This document shows, in pieces, positions 23,724-36,590 of a stretch of 64,000 bases of DNA. The position numbers were made by a program, and so were the translations under genes. A model generated the notes under the pieces. The model saw nothing but the letters and a program-made list of their open reading frames with translations. It was not told where the DNA came from and searched no databases. How positions within the stretch are numbered: the first letter of the stretch is position 1; every line of letters starts with the position of its first letter. The DNA comes from Aspidiotus rigidus (taxonomy: Eukaryota; Arthropoda; Insecta; Hemiptera; Diaspididae): positions 4,503,501 through 4,567,500 of the forward strand of contig JAVHKY010000054.1 of the NCBI GenBank assembly GCA_035079385.1, written 5' to 3'.

Positions 23724-25859
23724 GTAAGTGATGCTCTTTCTAAATATTATTGTAGATATGTACGCCTACATTACGGATCTTTTTAAATTCATATTATTCA
23801 CATTTATGAACGGGAATATTTTTCTAATATATATGTTCTACTTTATTTTCCCCGTCATCACTCAGACGTTTTTCATTCATTTATAAATATGTTTGTGCAT
23901 ATTTACCTTTATGGAGTCGGAATCGTTTATACGTGAGGTGAAATACTCTGTGTCTATGATGTACAAAATATTAAAATACTGGCCCTCTTAAACGGTCGTT
24001 CGGAAGATAAATGAAAAGTACCCTATCGCGTTTAATGATACCTAATAAATTTGTCTGAATACTTGGGTATAACGTTCTGAGGCGCAGCATATATATGTTA
24101 TATTGATATGACAAGATGGCTTCTGACTGTTTTTCACGTCGTAATGACCCTCGCGTGATCGGCTATACATAGCCGATAAATTACTTCGGAAATCGGTACC
24201 TAATATTCTGCGAGCGAAATCCGGTCGAGAAAATTAATAAGACGGGGCGCGAAAACAAATTTGTTTATTATAACTGGATTCGCCTTCTTTAATGCTCGCA
24301 CCGGGACGACGTAGTAATGACAAATTATTATTGACTAGGCTGCTGTGGAGAGTATGTTGTGTATATATAGATGCAGATACGATATCGTTCATCTATTAAA
24401 TGGGTATGAGATTCCGTTAATGTGAAGATCTAGTCGTTTGTAAATTATTTTCACGTATACAGGCGATGATAAAAATTGTCACTCTTCGCCGCACGTAACT
24501 CATATAAGAAGTCGAGCGTAGAAAAATTTTCGACAGTTTTTATATTATGAGTAGGTATCTAGTCGTCCGTGTACTGGGCCTGTTGGTCATCTCCCATGGA
24601 GAGTATTCTTATCGTTGATCCGTTTCGAGAAGATAGTTAGAATATTTAGGATCATTATACACAGACCACAAATTTTTTGGTGGACTTCCTCATAGGATGA
24701 ATTGGCAATTATGGTGAGAAGTTATACGACGGAAAAGTTTTACAGTCCAAGGAAGTTATAAACCCTCAAGCCTGATTGGCGATTGGAACGTTATAATTCA
24801 GCTAGATTAACATTGTAGTCGTAATGTGAGGCTATTACCTCTTCAACTTGGATCTCTGTTGAAAGGATAATTTTTGGAAATTAAACAAGGAAAGAGATGG
24901 ACAGAAGGTCTTCCTTACACCCCCCCCCCCCATTGAGTGCATGTGTCTTACGAATAACTATAAGCTCTGGGGTCCAGTTTTATCGCATCTCGTTTGATCG
25001 CAAATCAAGTTAAGATCGTGACTTGAACTAGTATAAGCTTAAGCTAAGCGCTCAAAATCGGGCCATTTCTCACGCACGTCACGTGTTTTTACTAAAACTG
25101 CCAGCCCCGAGACGAATCTCACAATTTATTTTCGAGAAGCCATCACGTCCCATCCTCCCGAACTAAATCGTACCGCATGTAGCTGAACGGTTGATAAATT
25201 CGTATCTGTTGTATTTTCGCATCTCTCGTACAGATCGCTTTGCGAAAAATCTGAAAAATGAAAAGTACTTACACGATTTTAAACGATCGATGATAAGTGA
25301 AATCGCGCAATTAAGAGACCTCGAGAATGAAATCAAATCTCACGCGACAAAGCGTTGGAGTTGGATTAAAATTGTCATTAAGGGGTCAAAATACGCGGAA
25401 ACAATGAACCGATATTTTGCGTTCTTTTTTTTCCAGCTGTGCGAAAAATTCTGCGAACAATTAAGTTGATAGTTTATGCAGAATTTAAAGTAAATTACGT
25501 TTTTTCTCTTTTTTCCCCCCTTTTTTTGTTTGATTGTATCTTGTAGAAAACATTTTGAATGCGGTGTTTTGATTTATTGATCGTTGAAAATGATTGCTTT
25601 TCACTCGCCTCAATTGTATTCGTTTTTTTGGTATACCTACAATAATGAGAGTTCTTTCTTGAATTTATGACGACCCGTTTGTTTTCAAGTTTTGGCTGTT
25701 GTAATGGTCCTGGACAGGAATGAGTTATTGACGAGGTGCTGTATTTTCGATGAACTACTTTTTCTACCTCCCAAAAATTAAGTATTATGTATATGACGAG
25801 CCTGTCAATTGATTGGTCGCTATAAAATTATTAAATAAAAATAATAGAGAAATTGAACG
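23724..25859. other. Non-coding stretch, possible intron
   Basis: Unique AT-rich sequence. A 92-codon frame at 25191-25469 (charged, lysine-rich) has no known domain, and its codons give no clear sign of selection. A C-run of 12 lies near 24920. Confidence 0.4.
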
Positions 25860-26543
25860 AAAAAAAAAAATGTCTTTATTAATAAATTAATTCAAATTAA
25901 AGATTAATCTAATTTTTATTATTAAAATTACTACAATAAAGAAAATATTAAAATTTCTTAATTATTTAAAAATTTTAAAAATTTATTTTGAATTAAATAA
26001 ATAATAATCTTGTACGTCATTAAATAATTGGCGTAATTATCAATTATTTACTAATTTAATTTATTGCATAACCATTAGTATTTTTTTTTAAATTTAAATA
26101 ATTAAATTTAATTAAAAAATTTAAAATATATCAAGAATTAATATAATAATTTTGATGAGATTTTTAAACTGGAAATGAAATTCAAGTTAGATAAATTATT
26201 TTACATTATTGAAATATTTATTTTTAGTTGAATTGACTTTAATGGTCTCTGTTTTTTAGCGGAGAACTCGACATCCCTTTGGTTGGGGATACTTTCTGGA
26301 AATTTTCGTCCGCGAGCGGCCCGAGGTTGATGACATCACAGGGAGGGGGGGGGGAACTAGAAAAAATTTCTACTCTCGAGCTATATATAATGATAGGACG
26401 GGTATTTAGAAAAGCACGGCTTCCTTGAAATTGCAGCGCGTTCAAGTTGTCACGTCATCATTTTCGGGACTTAGAAAAACTTCAAGCTCTATGCTTCATA
26501 TGACAGGAGGGGGAATTGGAAGAATTCAATGGCAGCGGGAAAA
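25860..26543. repeat. Tandem duplication, unit 1
   Basis: About 370 bp of extremely AT-rich DNA (ttaaagattaat and atcaattatttact phrases) is joined to about 310 bp with a G-run, a gtccgcgagcggcccgag phrase, a tgacatcaca site and pieces of the dispersed 'actctcgagc / acttggaaaa' phrase. The whole block repeats at 26544-27288. Confidence 0.8.
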
Positions 26544-27288
26544 ATTTCTTTATTGATAGTAAATTTAAATTAAAGATTAATTTAATTTTTATTATTAAAA
26601 TTACTACAATTAAAAAAATATTATAAAAATTTATTAATACCTATGTACATATTTAAAAATTAGAAATTTAATTTAAATAAAATAAATAAATAAATGACGA
26701 TCTTGTACATCATTTAATAATTGGCATAATTATCAATTATTTACTAATTTAATTTATTACGTAACCATTAATATTTTTTTCTCCTTATTTAAATAATTAA
26801 ATTTAATTTAAAAATTCAAAATATATCAAGAATTAATATAATAATTTTGATGAAATTTTTAAACTGGAAATGAAATTCAAGTTAGTTAAATTATTTTACA
26901 TTATTGAAATATTTATTTTCAGTTAAATTAGTATTAATTGGTCTATGTTATTTAGCGGAGAAACCGCTGTCCCTTTTGTTGGGGGTACTTTCTGGAAATT
27001 TTCGTCCGCGAGCGGCCCGAGATTGATGACGTCACAGAGAGGGGGGGGGGGGGGGAACTTGAAAAAATTTCAACTCTCGAGCTATATATTATGATATGAA
27101 GGGGACTTGAAGCAATTTTGACCCTCGAGCTAAATATGATAGGAGGGGGACTTGGAAAAACACGGCTTCCTTGAAATTGCAGCGCGTTCAAGTTGTCCTG
27201 TCATCATTTTCGGGACTTAAAATAACTTCAGGCTCCAAGCTTCATATGACAGGAGGGGGACTTGGAAGAATTCAATGGCAGCGGGACG
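26544..27288. repeat. Tandem duplication, unit 2
   Basis: Same order as unit 1, with a longer G-run, tgacgtcaca in place of tgacatcaca, and one extra internal copy of the 'ttgaccctcgagc' phrase. Differences spread along the length show an old duplication. Short frames starting MNALQFQGSR in both units are by-products. Confidence 0.8.
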
Positions 27289-28095
27289 GCATCTAACTTT
27301 ATTTCTCCTGAGTCATTATTTGTCATTTTCGTGCTAAAGGAACATCTATTTGAGTACTTGATAAAGTTAGGTGCGATTCAGCCACATTGGCCAAATACAC
27401 AAATTGTCATCAACTCGGTATCGAAGTTTTTGATGATGCGTTTATCGAATTTGCGTCGATCTGCGCTCGCTGGCTTGCTATTTTCGGAAAATGAGAACAA
27501 AATCGAGGTGTTGTTATTATACATATTAATTATACAAACATTTTCTACGGGTTAACAATAAAGATGATGTTTCATGTCTCTTTCCAAGTAGGGTAAATTC
27601 CTATTGTAATCATTTTGTGTCGAACTTTGCTGCTCAAAGTGGCTCCTTAGCTTTTTACTCGAAACTAGGCTGTCATTCTCTATAGAATGATGTTCCCAAT
27701 AAAATGGGATATTTCGCTAAAAAACGCATACACTTAAATGTGTACTTCAAATGCACGAAATTGATATCAAAATTTTATCTATAATGTGAGCCCGAAACGA
27801 ACATTCTACGTACTTTCTGAGGTGAGTAATGGACGAAAATGTGCCGAAAATTGATTAATTTGTCATGGTTTCGAAAGCAATAGTTCAAGAATTCTCTCTT
27901 TTTGAAATTTTGTTGGGTCATTCAAGTTTTTTTTTTTCGGAATCAGCGCTAAATTTTACTTGTCGATCGAGTAAAATTTAAAAGTTCAAGCAATTTAAAA
28001 CACCGTTTTTTTTCTGTATTTTATATTGCTATTTCACTTGAAAGCTCGGTCATATTTTTTCCTGTTGGATAATCTAGTGGTGAGGTTTAATGATG
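27289..28095. other. Stretch without recognisable gene
   Basis: A 97-codon plus-strand frame (27262-27555) begins inside the repeat and shows no domain. Nothing else is supported. Confidence 0.4.
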
Positions 28096-28103
28096 GTGGT
28101 ATT

Positions 28104-28256
28104 CAGGCCTGGATTTACGTGTAGGCAGTGTAGAGCGGCAAATTTTTCCTTTTTTTTTTTTTTTAGAAATCGCGAGCGAAGCGAGCTAAAAATTTCTTAC
28201 TAGAGGCGGCAGTTTTCTGTCTGCCTACGGCGGCTCTACTGATAAATCCGCCCCTG
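28104..28256. mobile_element. Short hAT-like MITE, 153 bp
   Basis: Ends caggcctggattta and taaatccgcccctg form imperfect TIRs of the cag...ctg type. Flanking GTGGTATT (28096-28103) and GTGGTGTT (28257-28264) agree at seven of eight bases, a hAT-size target duplication. The interior has an inverted aggcagtg / ctgcctac pair. Confidence 0.8.
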
Positions 28257-28264
28257 GTGGTGTT

Positions 28265-31115
28265 GTAAGGTTTTGAAGTAATCTTTATCAAACCGTAAAA
28301 GGATTGTGCTCAACTTCATCTGTGACCACTAGTAAGATACAGTCCGGTTTGAGCTTGTGGTAAAGGTGGCTACTTATTTAATTCCATTTACCTCAAAAAC
28401 TTGACTAATGTGTGACTGATTTACTAAACCGCAAATTGAATATTCAATAGTGACTCTCTTTCAAATTTTTGTAAGAAAGCGGAAAATTCTTAGTTTGTTA
28501 TCAGAATTAGGACTTTGAATTGAGAGATCCTTTTTTTTTGGCAACTCTTCTTATTTATGTGTTTTGTGCAGATTCGAGACGACACCCCGAATGCCACACC
28601 TGTAGAAATACTCTCTAGCATTCTTTTTCATGAAATGATGTTAAGCAAAATATACAAAAATCGTTTTCGACTGATCGAATGACTGCACAATTTTCAATTG
28701 TCGAATGTACAAACCAGACAATACATATTCAATCACTATTCGAGAAAGGTATCTTATCGAACCATTGTCCTAACCATGACCACCAAGACATCAGACCAAG
28801 TCGCCGGCGATATTCCGTGAATTCTTTCGACGCCACAGCGCCATACAAAGACACTTCCCGTCTGCAATTCAACAGTTTTCCTCGATCAATCGAAACGTTC
28901 TCATGTAGGGATACACCTATCAAAAAATAAACAACTCGCGTAGGTATATACGCGTACCCTCTATTTAGTTCACTTGAAGTGGGTCAGGTTTGCAGGCTTA
29001 TTTTTTTCTGTCATTCTTCCTTTCCTCCAATTGTGTCTACCCATTTTAGACACTTAACGTTCCGTTTTTTCCCCTTCTGTTGAACGCGCTATAATATCAT
29101 CATCATTATAACGTTATCACGAGTGCCTCCCTTGACTTTTTTTTTTTCTTTTTCCTACTTGTACCGGAAATGTAGTGGCGTTATGTAACCGCAAACATGT
29201 GCACGAAATGCTAGGTCATTACTTGTTAAAGTAGTGTTCGTAAAATATGTTCTGTCCTATACGCCTAAGTACAATATGTTACTTTGTGCGAAGTATGTAG
29301 CGGTAAACATGGAACATAAGCTACCTATTGTTCGAAATTAATTAAATCTCGCATTTGCAGTGTTTTGCAGAAAGTGTAAAGTATATGCGTCCTAAACAGA
29401 TGGAAAACAATTGAATGAGTATGCAAAGGCTTTCCTAGCTCTCCTCTGGAAAATAACGAAGTGAAAATTGTTGGTCCGTTCGTCGGCAGGCGAGGCACAA
29501 TCGCACGCACGAAGCTCGACGATCACGATGGTTATTGATGTTCAAAAGTTGGTGCATTAAATGTCACAACATCACACGCTTATACATATATATAGACCGT
29601 ACATGATAATAATACTCGTATCAATCTTTGGATATAATCCAGCAAAGATGCGTACGTTTGTGTCTTTAAACTACGTCGTCTTTTTTTCTTTTTCTGCTTG
29701 ATAGAACTCTTTCGCAGTGAAATTTTTATCTTTCGATCGTTCTGACAGCACTACACCATCGTACCGCTGACTATTCTGTAAACGACAGAAAATATTAGTG
29801 GAGTCCCCGGTCACTGGGTAGAAAACACCATTTCTCGCGTGTAGCAACGACTAGAACAGAAGCTGCTCACGTACATGTATTTTAATCCCGTTTTCAAGAT
29901 GTCACTAAAATTCAACAGCTCTGGATCAAAAATTTGTTGACATTCGAGCGTAGACAAGGCCCGATGAAAACGGAAACGAAAGAAGTTCTAAATTCGTTTT
30001 CTTTTTGCAACGCTGTATACCTTCCGGCGATGTTGAAATTCTCAGACTTAATTCGTATAGTGCTTTCAAAAATCACGATCAGTTTCGTTTTCTGACCGAC
30101 CCTCATCGTGTATAAATGTTTTTCGTACCTACTTTTTTTCGTAAGGCGATAATAACTTTTTATGATCTCGAGTACGTCATAATATATGTGTGCGTAAACT
30201 CATCAACAACGAAGATGAGATCGGTTTAATGCCTCGATTATTTCAAACGTATGTTAACCGTAGTACGAGTATAGGTACTATTATACATCTAGGATGTTCG
30301 AATCTTCTTTCTCCGGTTCTCTGTCTCTGTTGTTCGTCCAAATTACTTTAACGTGTATCGATATACCAGTTTTCGGCGTGAGATCATCATCAGCGTACGG
30401 CTGAATTCCGTATAATCTTTTATCTGCTCAGTACAGGATAGTATAGTCTGCGGTGTATGAAGATATATATGATTATAATACTGGAATAAGGGAGCCCTCA
30501 TCTCGTTAAAACGAACGCTATTCAGGAAGGTGTACAAGACGTATCAACGATATACTATTTTGGGTGACTTCGGTATCTAGGTATACAAAATACATCCATG
30601 TATGTCAGTTTATCGTTTTTGTACGAAAAATTTACTGTTTCCGAAACAACACCGGAAGGAAGATTTTTGAACGTTGTGCGCCTTCATCAGCACCCACCAT
30701 GACTGCGAGATCATTCGGATTTATTAATTCTGCGCAATCTTCCTTCTCATCTGCTTTTTCGATGGATAATTAAGATGAATAATGTGAGCATTGTAATCGT
30801 TTGTCGGGTTATTAACACGGGTACTAGTGGAAGTAGTACAGGTGAGAGGCGGGTGTTGAATTTTTTCCTATTCTTTCTGTTTATACAAATAATACTGATG
30901 AATTTGAATGCGGTCGTGTAAAAGTTTCTACTCATAAGATGAAATGATGAGGTTTTGTTAAAATGGGATCCTACATTTTTGGTGATTTACTATAAGATTT
31001 TACGAATGAAATTTTCACATCAACAGCCCTTAGAATTGTCAAGAATACTGTGTAAAAAATGATCTGTAAGGGATCCGACCAGTCCATCGAAAGATTCTTT
31101 TTGAAGGAATGTACA
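28265..31115. other. Unique stretch without recognisable gene
   Basis: Short frames only. One plus-strand frame (28679-28930, 83 codons) overlaps a minus-strand one (28729-28923) and neither shows a domain. No repeats, RNA genes or convincing promoter. Confidence 0.4.
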
Positions 31116-31117
31116 TA

Positions 31118-31235
31118 TCACCGACAGGAAAGTTCACCTGTCAGTTCTTTTTTTTTTTTTTCACCGCAGGAAATTTCATCTTCCTTTTTTGAGTTCACCG
31201 ACACCGACGACGAAATTCACCTTTTTCAATCAGCT
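31118..31235. repeat. Degenerate ttcacc-spaced repeat
   Basis: Short units such as gaaagttcacc, gaaatttcatc and gaaattcacc are separated by cgaca or cgcagg and recur roughly every 20-25 bp. The reverse-complement form of the same motif occurs at 33185-33310. Confidence 0.5.
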
Positions 31236-31254
31236 GTTTGACTTTTATTTGATG

Positions 31255-31605
31255 CTGTGATACCTATACCGAATTTTATTTATAAAATTATTTAAGTAAA
31301 TAATAATTTAATAGAGAAAATTTATTTAATTGAAATATTAATATTTATAAATGAAATTAATTCAATTAAATTAATAAATTATATTTTATTATTTATAATT
31401 ATAATTTTAAATTTATTAAATCAATTTATTTATTTAAAATTTTGTTCAAGAATTTTAATTAATAATTTTAATTTCAATATAATTCAAATTATTTTATTTT
31501 ATTTATATATTTTTTTTTTCGAAATTAAATTAAATTTTATTAAATAAAATATCAAAAATAAAATTATTAAATTAATTTTTGGTTATTATTAACGTAAATC
31601 GACTT
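31255..31605. other. Extremely AT-rich block
   Basis: About 350 bp almost free of G and C, with aattaaattaa-type strings. It resembles the AT-rich halves of the 25.9-27.3 kb duplication and the numt island at 58.6-60.2 kb. A mitochondrial origin is possible but no gene could be read. Confidence 0.35.
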
Positions 31606-32095
31606 ACGCCCTTTTTGAAACAATATCAGAGTCGTGTTCTTCACCCTCCCCTTCGTTATTTATCGAAATTCTCAAAATTCTGATGGGCATATCTCTTATG
31701 GGAATTACCAGTGATATAGAAACCAGTTTTTCAAACAGGGCGAGTCTCTGCAAGAACGGCGTAATTGGACTTGTGCGCAAATAGATGTAGCGCTCTTTTA
31801 TTAAACACGAGAGGCTGCGATGTTAGGGAAGATAGAAGGGGAGGTATGTCGCTAGGTATTAGTGAAAGTTCCCGACTTTTTTTCGGCGTGTTAATGCATT
31901 CCCAAAGTTTCAAATGCGTTTTTCTCGAAACACGTTTTTGCGAGTTACGCCCCTCTTGGAAAGAAGGGCTCAATTAAACTGATTAATTAACTCCATTAAT
32001 AAAAAAATTTTCTGGCATAGCCAAATAAATGAAAATCATGTTCCATGTCTTTTATATTTTATCAGTCATCTTGAAATATTTCAGTCTAGGCTTCT
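31606..32095. other. Stretch without recognisable gene
   Basis: Two opposing frames of 70-80 codons at 31731-31977 are mutually exclusive and show no domain. The phrase ttacgccc occurs at both edges in direct orientation. Confidence 0.35.
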
Positions 32096-32097
32096 AC

Positions 32098-32364
32098 TAG
32101 GTCAAGTGGTCGTGAGATATTATTCGTTTGTACCCCTTTACCTATCTTGGCGTCGTATAAGTCTTCTATGAGAAATACGAGGTAGCGCGAACTCGCTCCG
32201 CTCGTTCGCCCCCTGTCTCGCTGTTGTATTGGAATGGTATGTGACAATTCAAGTCTAGGGGACTTGGAAAAATTTCGACTATCCAGCCTTTATGTATTCA
32301 ATTATTTAATTATTTAATTATTCAATTATTTAATTATTCAATTCGTTAATATTATTTATTTATT

Positions 32365-32399
<35 letters not shown>

Positions 32400-32727
32400 T
32401 TATTAATTCTTGTACTAAGTCAAGTGTTCGTGAGATATTATTCGTTTACCCCTTTACCTATCTTGGCGTCGTATAAGTTTTGTATGAGAAATATTTTGAG
32501 GTAATTGTGGGTGTTCTATATTTTGAGGTATCAACTTTCGTGGGGCGAACGAGCGATCTCGCTGTTGTATTGGAACGGTATGAGAAAATTCAAGTCTTCT
32601 ATGAGAAATATGAGGTAGCGCGAACTCGCTCCGCTCGTTCGCCCCCTGTCTCGCTGTTGTATTGGGATGGTATGAGACAATTCAAGTCTAGGGGACTTGG
32701 AAAAATTTCGACTATCCAGCCATATGA
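32098..32727. repeat. Repeated gcgaactcgctccgctcgttcgc-type block
   Basis: A segment from about 32098-32288 recurs at 32416-32727. It includes gagatattattcgttt, ttggcgtcgtataag, a CpG-rich near-palindrome (gcgaac ... gttcgc), tctcgctgttgtattgg and the dispersed acttggaaaaatttcgac phrase. In the second copy an additional partial duplication is inserted. Confidence 0.7.
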
Positions 32728-32910
32728 TAGGAAGAGGGACTTAGAAAATTTTCTAATTATTAATTATATTAATTATTTAATTATTTATTTATTTAATTAT
32801 TTAATTATTATTGAATTAATTATTTATTATTATTACGCGGGGTGTACTCGCGAATTTCTGAATCACCCAAGGGGTAGAGATTTTCTAATTATTAATTACA
32901 TCAATTATTT

Positions 32911-32955
<45 letters not shown>

Positions 32956-33024
32956 TTTGTTTATTTATTTATTTATTTATTCATTTATTTATTTATTTAT
33001 TTATTTATTATTAATTATTATTAT
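32296..33024. repeat. (TTTA)n / (TTAA) simple repeats
   Basis: Long tracts of ttta and ttaattat at about 32296-32402, 32750-32830 and 32885-33020. Two copies of a 55-bp phrase containing acgcggggtgtactcgcg lie at 32833 and 33025. A 190-codon frame (32480-33052) rich in LFIY repeats is a translation of the simple repeat, not a gene. Confidence 0.9.
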
Positions 33025-33082
33025 TACGCGGGGTGTACTCGCGAATTTCTGAATCACCCACGGGGTAGAGATTTCTCTTGAC

Positions 33083-33105
33083 GGGGGGGGGGGGGGGGGG
33101 GGGGG
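33083..33105. repeat. G-run of 23
   Basis: Twenty-three consecutive G, likely length-variable and a G-quadruplex candidate. Other G- or C-runs lie at 21042, 24920, 26342 and 27037. Confidence 0.9.
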
Positions 33106-33184
33106 TGGACTCGCGAGTTTCAAAATCGGGGTCCGGCGAGAGAAAAGACATGGAACATGTCAAAATTGTAATAGAATTTTGTCG

Positions 33185-33310
33185 GTGAACTTTCGTCACG
33201 GTGAACCACTACTTCTATGAGATGAATTATCTGTGGGTGAACTTTCTGTAGGTGAATCTTAATCGGTGAATTTTTTTCAGGCGAAAAATCTTTCGGTGAA
33301 ACACCGGCTA
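33185..33310. repeat. Degenerate ggtgaa-spaced repeat
   Basis: Units ggtgaactttc, ggtgaacc, gggtgaactttc, aggtgaatc, cggtgaatt and cggtgaaac recur about every 15-25 bp. This is the reverse complement of the motif at 31118-31235, so the two blocks bracket the simple-repeat region in opposite orientation. Confidence 0.55.
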
Positions 33311-33699
33311 ATCCCAACCTGTAAATGATTATAATTTGATCTTGAATGCTTGAAAAGGGAGTTCAAGTCTATTTTTAAACGTTCGGTCATTTTTAGTTAT
33401 TCGATTGACATGTAGAAAAGTTGCTTTGATTTTGGTTAGTAGTTCTTCTTCTGTAAAGATTTAGAACAATAATCATCTTCCGCTCATATTTACCTCGTTT
33501 TCAGGAGATTCAGAGCTGATGTGCTGATCTGATGATTTTATGTCCTCATGCTTGTAATGTTTCCGAGCCTCTTCACGGAGAAAAGTGTTAAGCGGGCAGA
33601 AATTGACTAGACGTAAATGTTATCCGTACCGCGTGTTAGAAATTACTCTAAATATGCCGTAAAGAAATTACTCTGAATAGTTAGGGTAATTTTTGGTAC

Positions 33700-33703
33700 T
33701 CGG
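33700..33703. other. Target-site duplication, left
   Basis: TCGG directly precedes the left LTR and is repeated at 41712-41715 directly after the right LTR. Confidence 0.85.
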
Positions 33704-36272
33704 TGTAGCGTCAAAATTACAGGTGCCGGGGAAATCTGCCTCAAACACTGGACCGAGCCTAAAAAGGGGGTCTCACCGTAAGAGGGAGAAAAATCCAGGG
33801 ATGCCAGAACATTTTTTTAGTATGAGTCTAGAAATGCTCAAAACTAGGCCGAAAGAAATAAATTTTAGTAAGTATGGGAAAAGCTCTGATCCAGTCTCTG
33901 AGAGAAAGTACAGAAGTCCCGGACGTAATAATGGCTACAATATTTGCGCTTTCAGGGAAGGAAGAGTGCGCGTAATCAATAAAATTCCAACCCCTAGCTG
34001 AATTTAAATAGGGCATATTCAGCAGACCTAAAAGACGGTAAAATAATGAATAAAACATAGAGTAAGGGGGAAGAGAGAAATAAATTTATTCGGTACCTCA
34101 CGAATAAAATGAATAAAAATAAAACAAGACATAAAACAAAATATAAAATGACAATACATGTCGGAGGGCAACGACGCCCAAAATACTCAGAAAACTGTAG
34201 TAAAATAGAAACGTATAGTGACATAAGACCCGCAAAAGGGGGGAAAAGATACAAATAATTTGCGTGTCAACACACCACAAATAAAAATAGAAACATAAAA
34301 GGCCAAAGCCGCTCAAAAAATCCCTGGAATCATCACATCAGCGATTTTGAGTATCGAAAGAGAATTAATCTTGTAATAAACTCGAGGGAATGTAACCCCC
34401 AGCATAAAATTATCCCACATAGGGAAAAGTGGATAGGAGATCGAACCTCCTCTCGCGAAATAGGAAAAATGAAAAGATTACGGGATGAATAACTCAACTC
34501 GGAGAAATAAATAAATCAATAAAATCAATAAAATCAAATCAATAAAAGTACAGAGGGAGGGGTGCGCAAATTAGCGACTCAGCCCAGTCCCAAAGTAATA
34601 AAATGTGGCAATCAATAAGGCCAGTAAAATCAATAAGAGGGGGGGGGTACACATCCGATCAGAAAAATAAAATAATAAAATCAATAAAAGTAATAAAGTC
34701 AAGTAATCGGGTAAAAGCAATGAACGAGATGTGCCCCAAGCCCTGAAGTAAAAGAAATGATCGTCACGAGTGAGTATTCAATAATCCCGAATCGTAAATA
34801 AAAAGCGAAGAGAAAGAGTTCGATCTCCGCCCCAATAAGAAAGACTAAAACCAATTTAGAGGTCAAGAGAGTGACAGAGCACAAAAATAAAAAGTACGTA
34901 CCGTACGTAGCATCGGAGGCGAGTTGTGCACAAATCGACGATCCGGAAGCTGAAAAGTAAAAGTTTAACCCTACATTATGAAGAAGGGTGCTTAAGATGT
35001 TCCGAGGATTTAGAGAGCGGAACTTAGATTAGACAGAGAGAAAGTTAAATGTTCGGAGTAAAGTGAAATTTGCATAAAAATAATAAGGAGACATAAACAC
35101 AAGAATAATAAAGGAAAGGATGATTAAAATGATAATAAAGATAATAAAAAATAAATGAGTCCTCAGCAGCGGCAACGGCGAATGATGGCAGATCGGTAAA
35201 GATGACCATGGATTAAACATCAGCGCGGCCTTCTTGGCCATCGGAGGCCGGCTGGATCGAACGGACGGATGAAATTACGGCATTTTGGCAATGAGGGCGG
35301 GATGGTCCCGCAAAATGGCTTAACAGCCCATAATTAGAATTCGAGTAAAAATATTGAGCACATCAACTTCACAAAATAAAATTGAATAAATCTTCGATGC
35401 TTTGAAATAAAGACATCGGTGTCTCAAATAGTTAGAATACGGCGGTGAATTACGATAAAACGACGCATGGTCGAACAAAAATATGTACCGTATAAAATTA
35501 ATGGGTGACGCGAATCAAGTTATACCCGAATTACGAAGCGGCCAAAGGCCAGAAATTTTAAAATATATGTGCCGATACCGAAATTCACATAAGAGGAACT
35601 GTGAGACAGGAGACAAGAAAGCACATGCTGTAACGTCGAGTCCGAGAGCAACTTACGCGAGATCTTCCTCGTCTTCTTCTCGATGATGCAAGATTTACAC
35701 CACCGAACAAGAAACGCTGGCAGTCAGGGTAGAACAGCCAATCTTCAGATTTTAGGAGCACGTGGAAGTGTAAAAAAGAAATTTTGATTGGTTGGTCAGA
35801 AACGCCCTCGAGAGTGCTCGTACCTCGTGGACTTTAGAAAAGAAAGATTATTATATAATGAGACAGAGGCAGAGAGAGGAAAAAGAGAGAGAAGAAAAAT
35901 CAAGAATAAGAACTATGAAGCGCCGTTGGAACGACAGCAAAAAACCGGCGACATCCTGACGCTCTCGCCAGGGATGCACCAGGTAAATTCGAAGTCGTCC
36001 CAACGCACGTGTTCACGAGCGAAGTCTATTCTACTTCCTTTATATTAGGATGTAACAGACAAGGAGATATAATAAAAAAAAATATCAGTCAGAGAAAAAC
36101 AAGTAGTAATAATGTGGATCGAGTGATACAAAGGTTTGGAACGAATAGGTAGACGAGATTTAAATGGACAATAGGAAGAGAAACGGGGTTAAATTGACTG
36201 TCCGACCCCAACTGCAACGACGATCGAAAATCGTCACGAAAGAAATTCGACCACGAATTTTGAGACGCTACA
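33704..36272 (-). mobile_element. LTR (3' LTR in the element's orientation), 2569 bp
   Basis: Begins tgtagcgtc and ends gacgctaca, a TG...CA boundary with a perfect 9-bp terminal inverted repeat. Its sequence is repeated at 39143-41711 with a constant offset of 5439 and hence no indels. I noticed one substitution (C at 35249, A at 40688). The LTR is long and contains only small frames. The internal ORF and purine tract place it downstream of the minus-strand coding region. Confidence 0.95.
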
Positions 36273-36290
36273 GCATGCCCCCTAGAAATT
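36273..36290 (-). promoter_or_regulatory. Candidate polypurine tract
   Basis: On the minus strand, ctagggggcatgc abuts the 3' LTR; the AGGGGGC part is the only purine-rich string at either LTR edge. It would prime plus-strand DNA synthesis. Confidence 0.45.
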
Positions 36291-36590
36291 CCGAAAAATA
36301 AGGAAAGGATTTTTTGGGATTTATAACCAAGTAGCGTCCGTGGAAAAAAAAACCATCTTCCACCGTCATGCCATTGCTGCTGCACTGAAAAACTTCAATT
36401 AACACAATTTAAAATAAGAAATAAAAATAAGTATAATGAATTGTAATAAAACATCGAAATAAAGATATAGGCCTAAGTAGGATCTAATCCGGGTTGCTTG
36501 AGCGTTAGACCGCTAGAGTGAAGTCAAAATAGGGAAATGAGACAATACTGACTGACTGCGGTCGGCAGTTAGAGGTAAAATAATTAATCA

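Noticed and set aside
28560..28681. Acceptor-led open stretch as a further exon of the 15-23 kb gene model
   Set aside because: It runs into a stop without a donor and the peptide has no recognisable feature.
32480..33052. 190-codon plus-strand frame rich in LFIY repeats
   Set aside because: It is the translation of (TTTA)n and neighbouring repeats; no complexity or domain.
34436..34470. B-box-like ggttcgatctcc in the LTR as a tRNA or SINE
   Set aside because: No A-box at the right distance and no cloverleaf; present only as part of the LTR.
33828..35241. Small frames (60-86 codons) repeated in both LTRs
   Set aside because: They occur at identical offsets because the LTRs are duplicates; AT-rich chance frames without domains.
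36473..36525. tRNA-like tagcggtctaacgc string between gag and the 3' LTR
   Set aside because: It resembles an A-box half, but no T-arm or acceptor stem could be paired.
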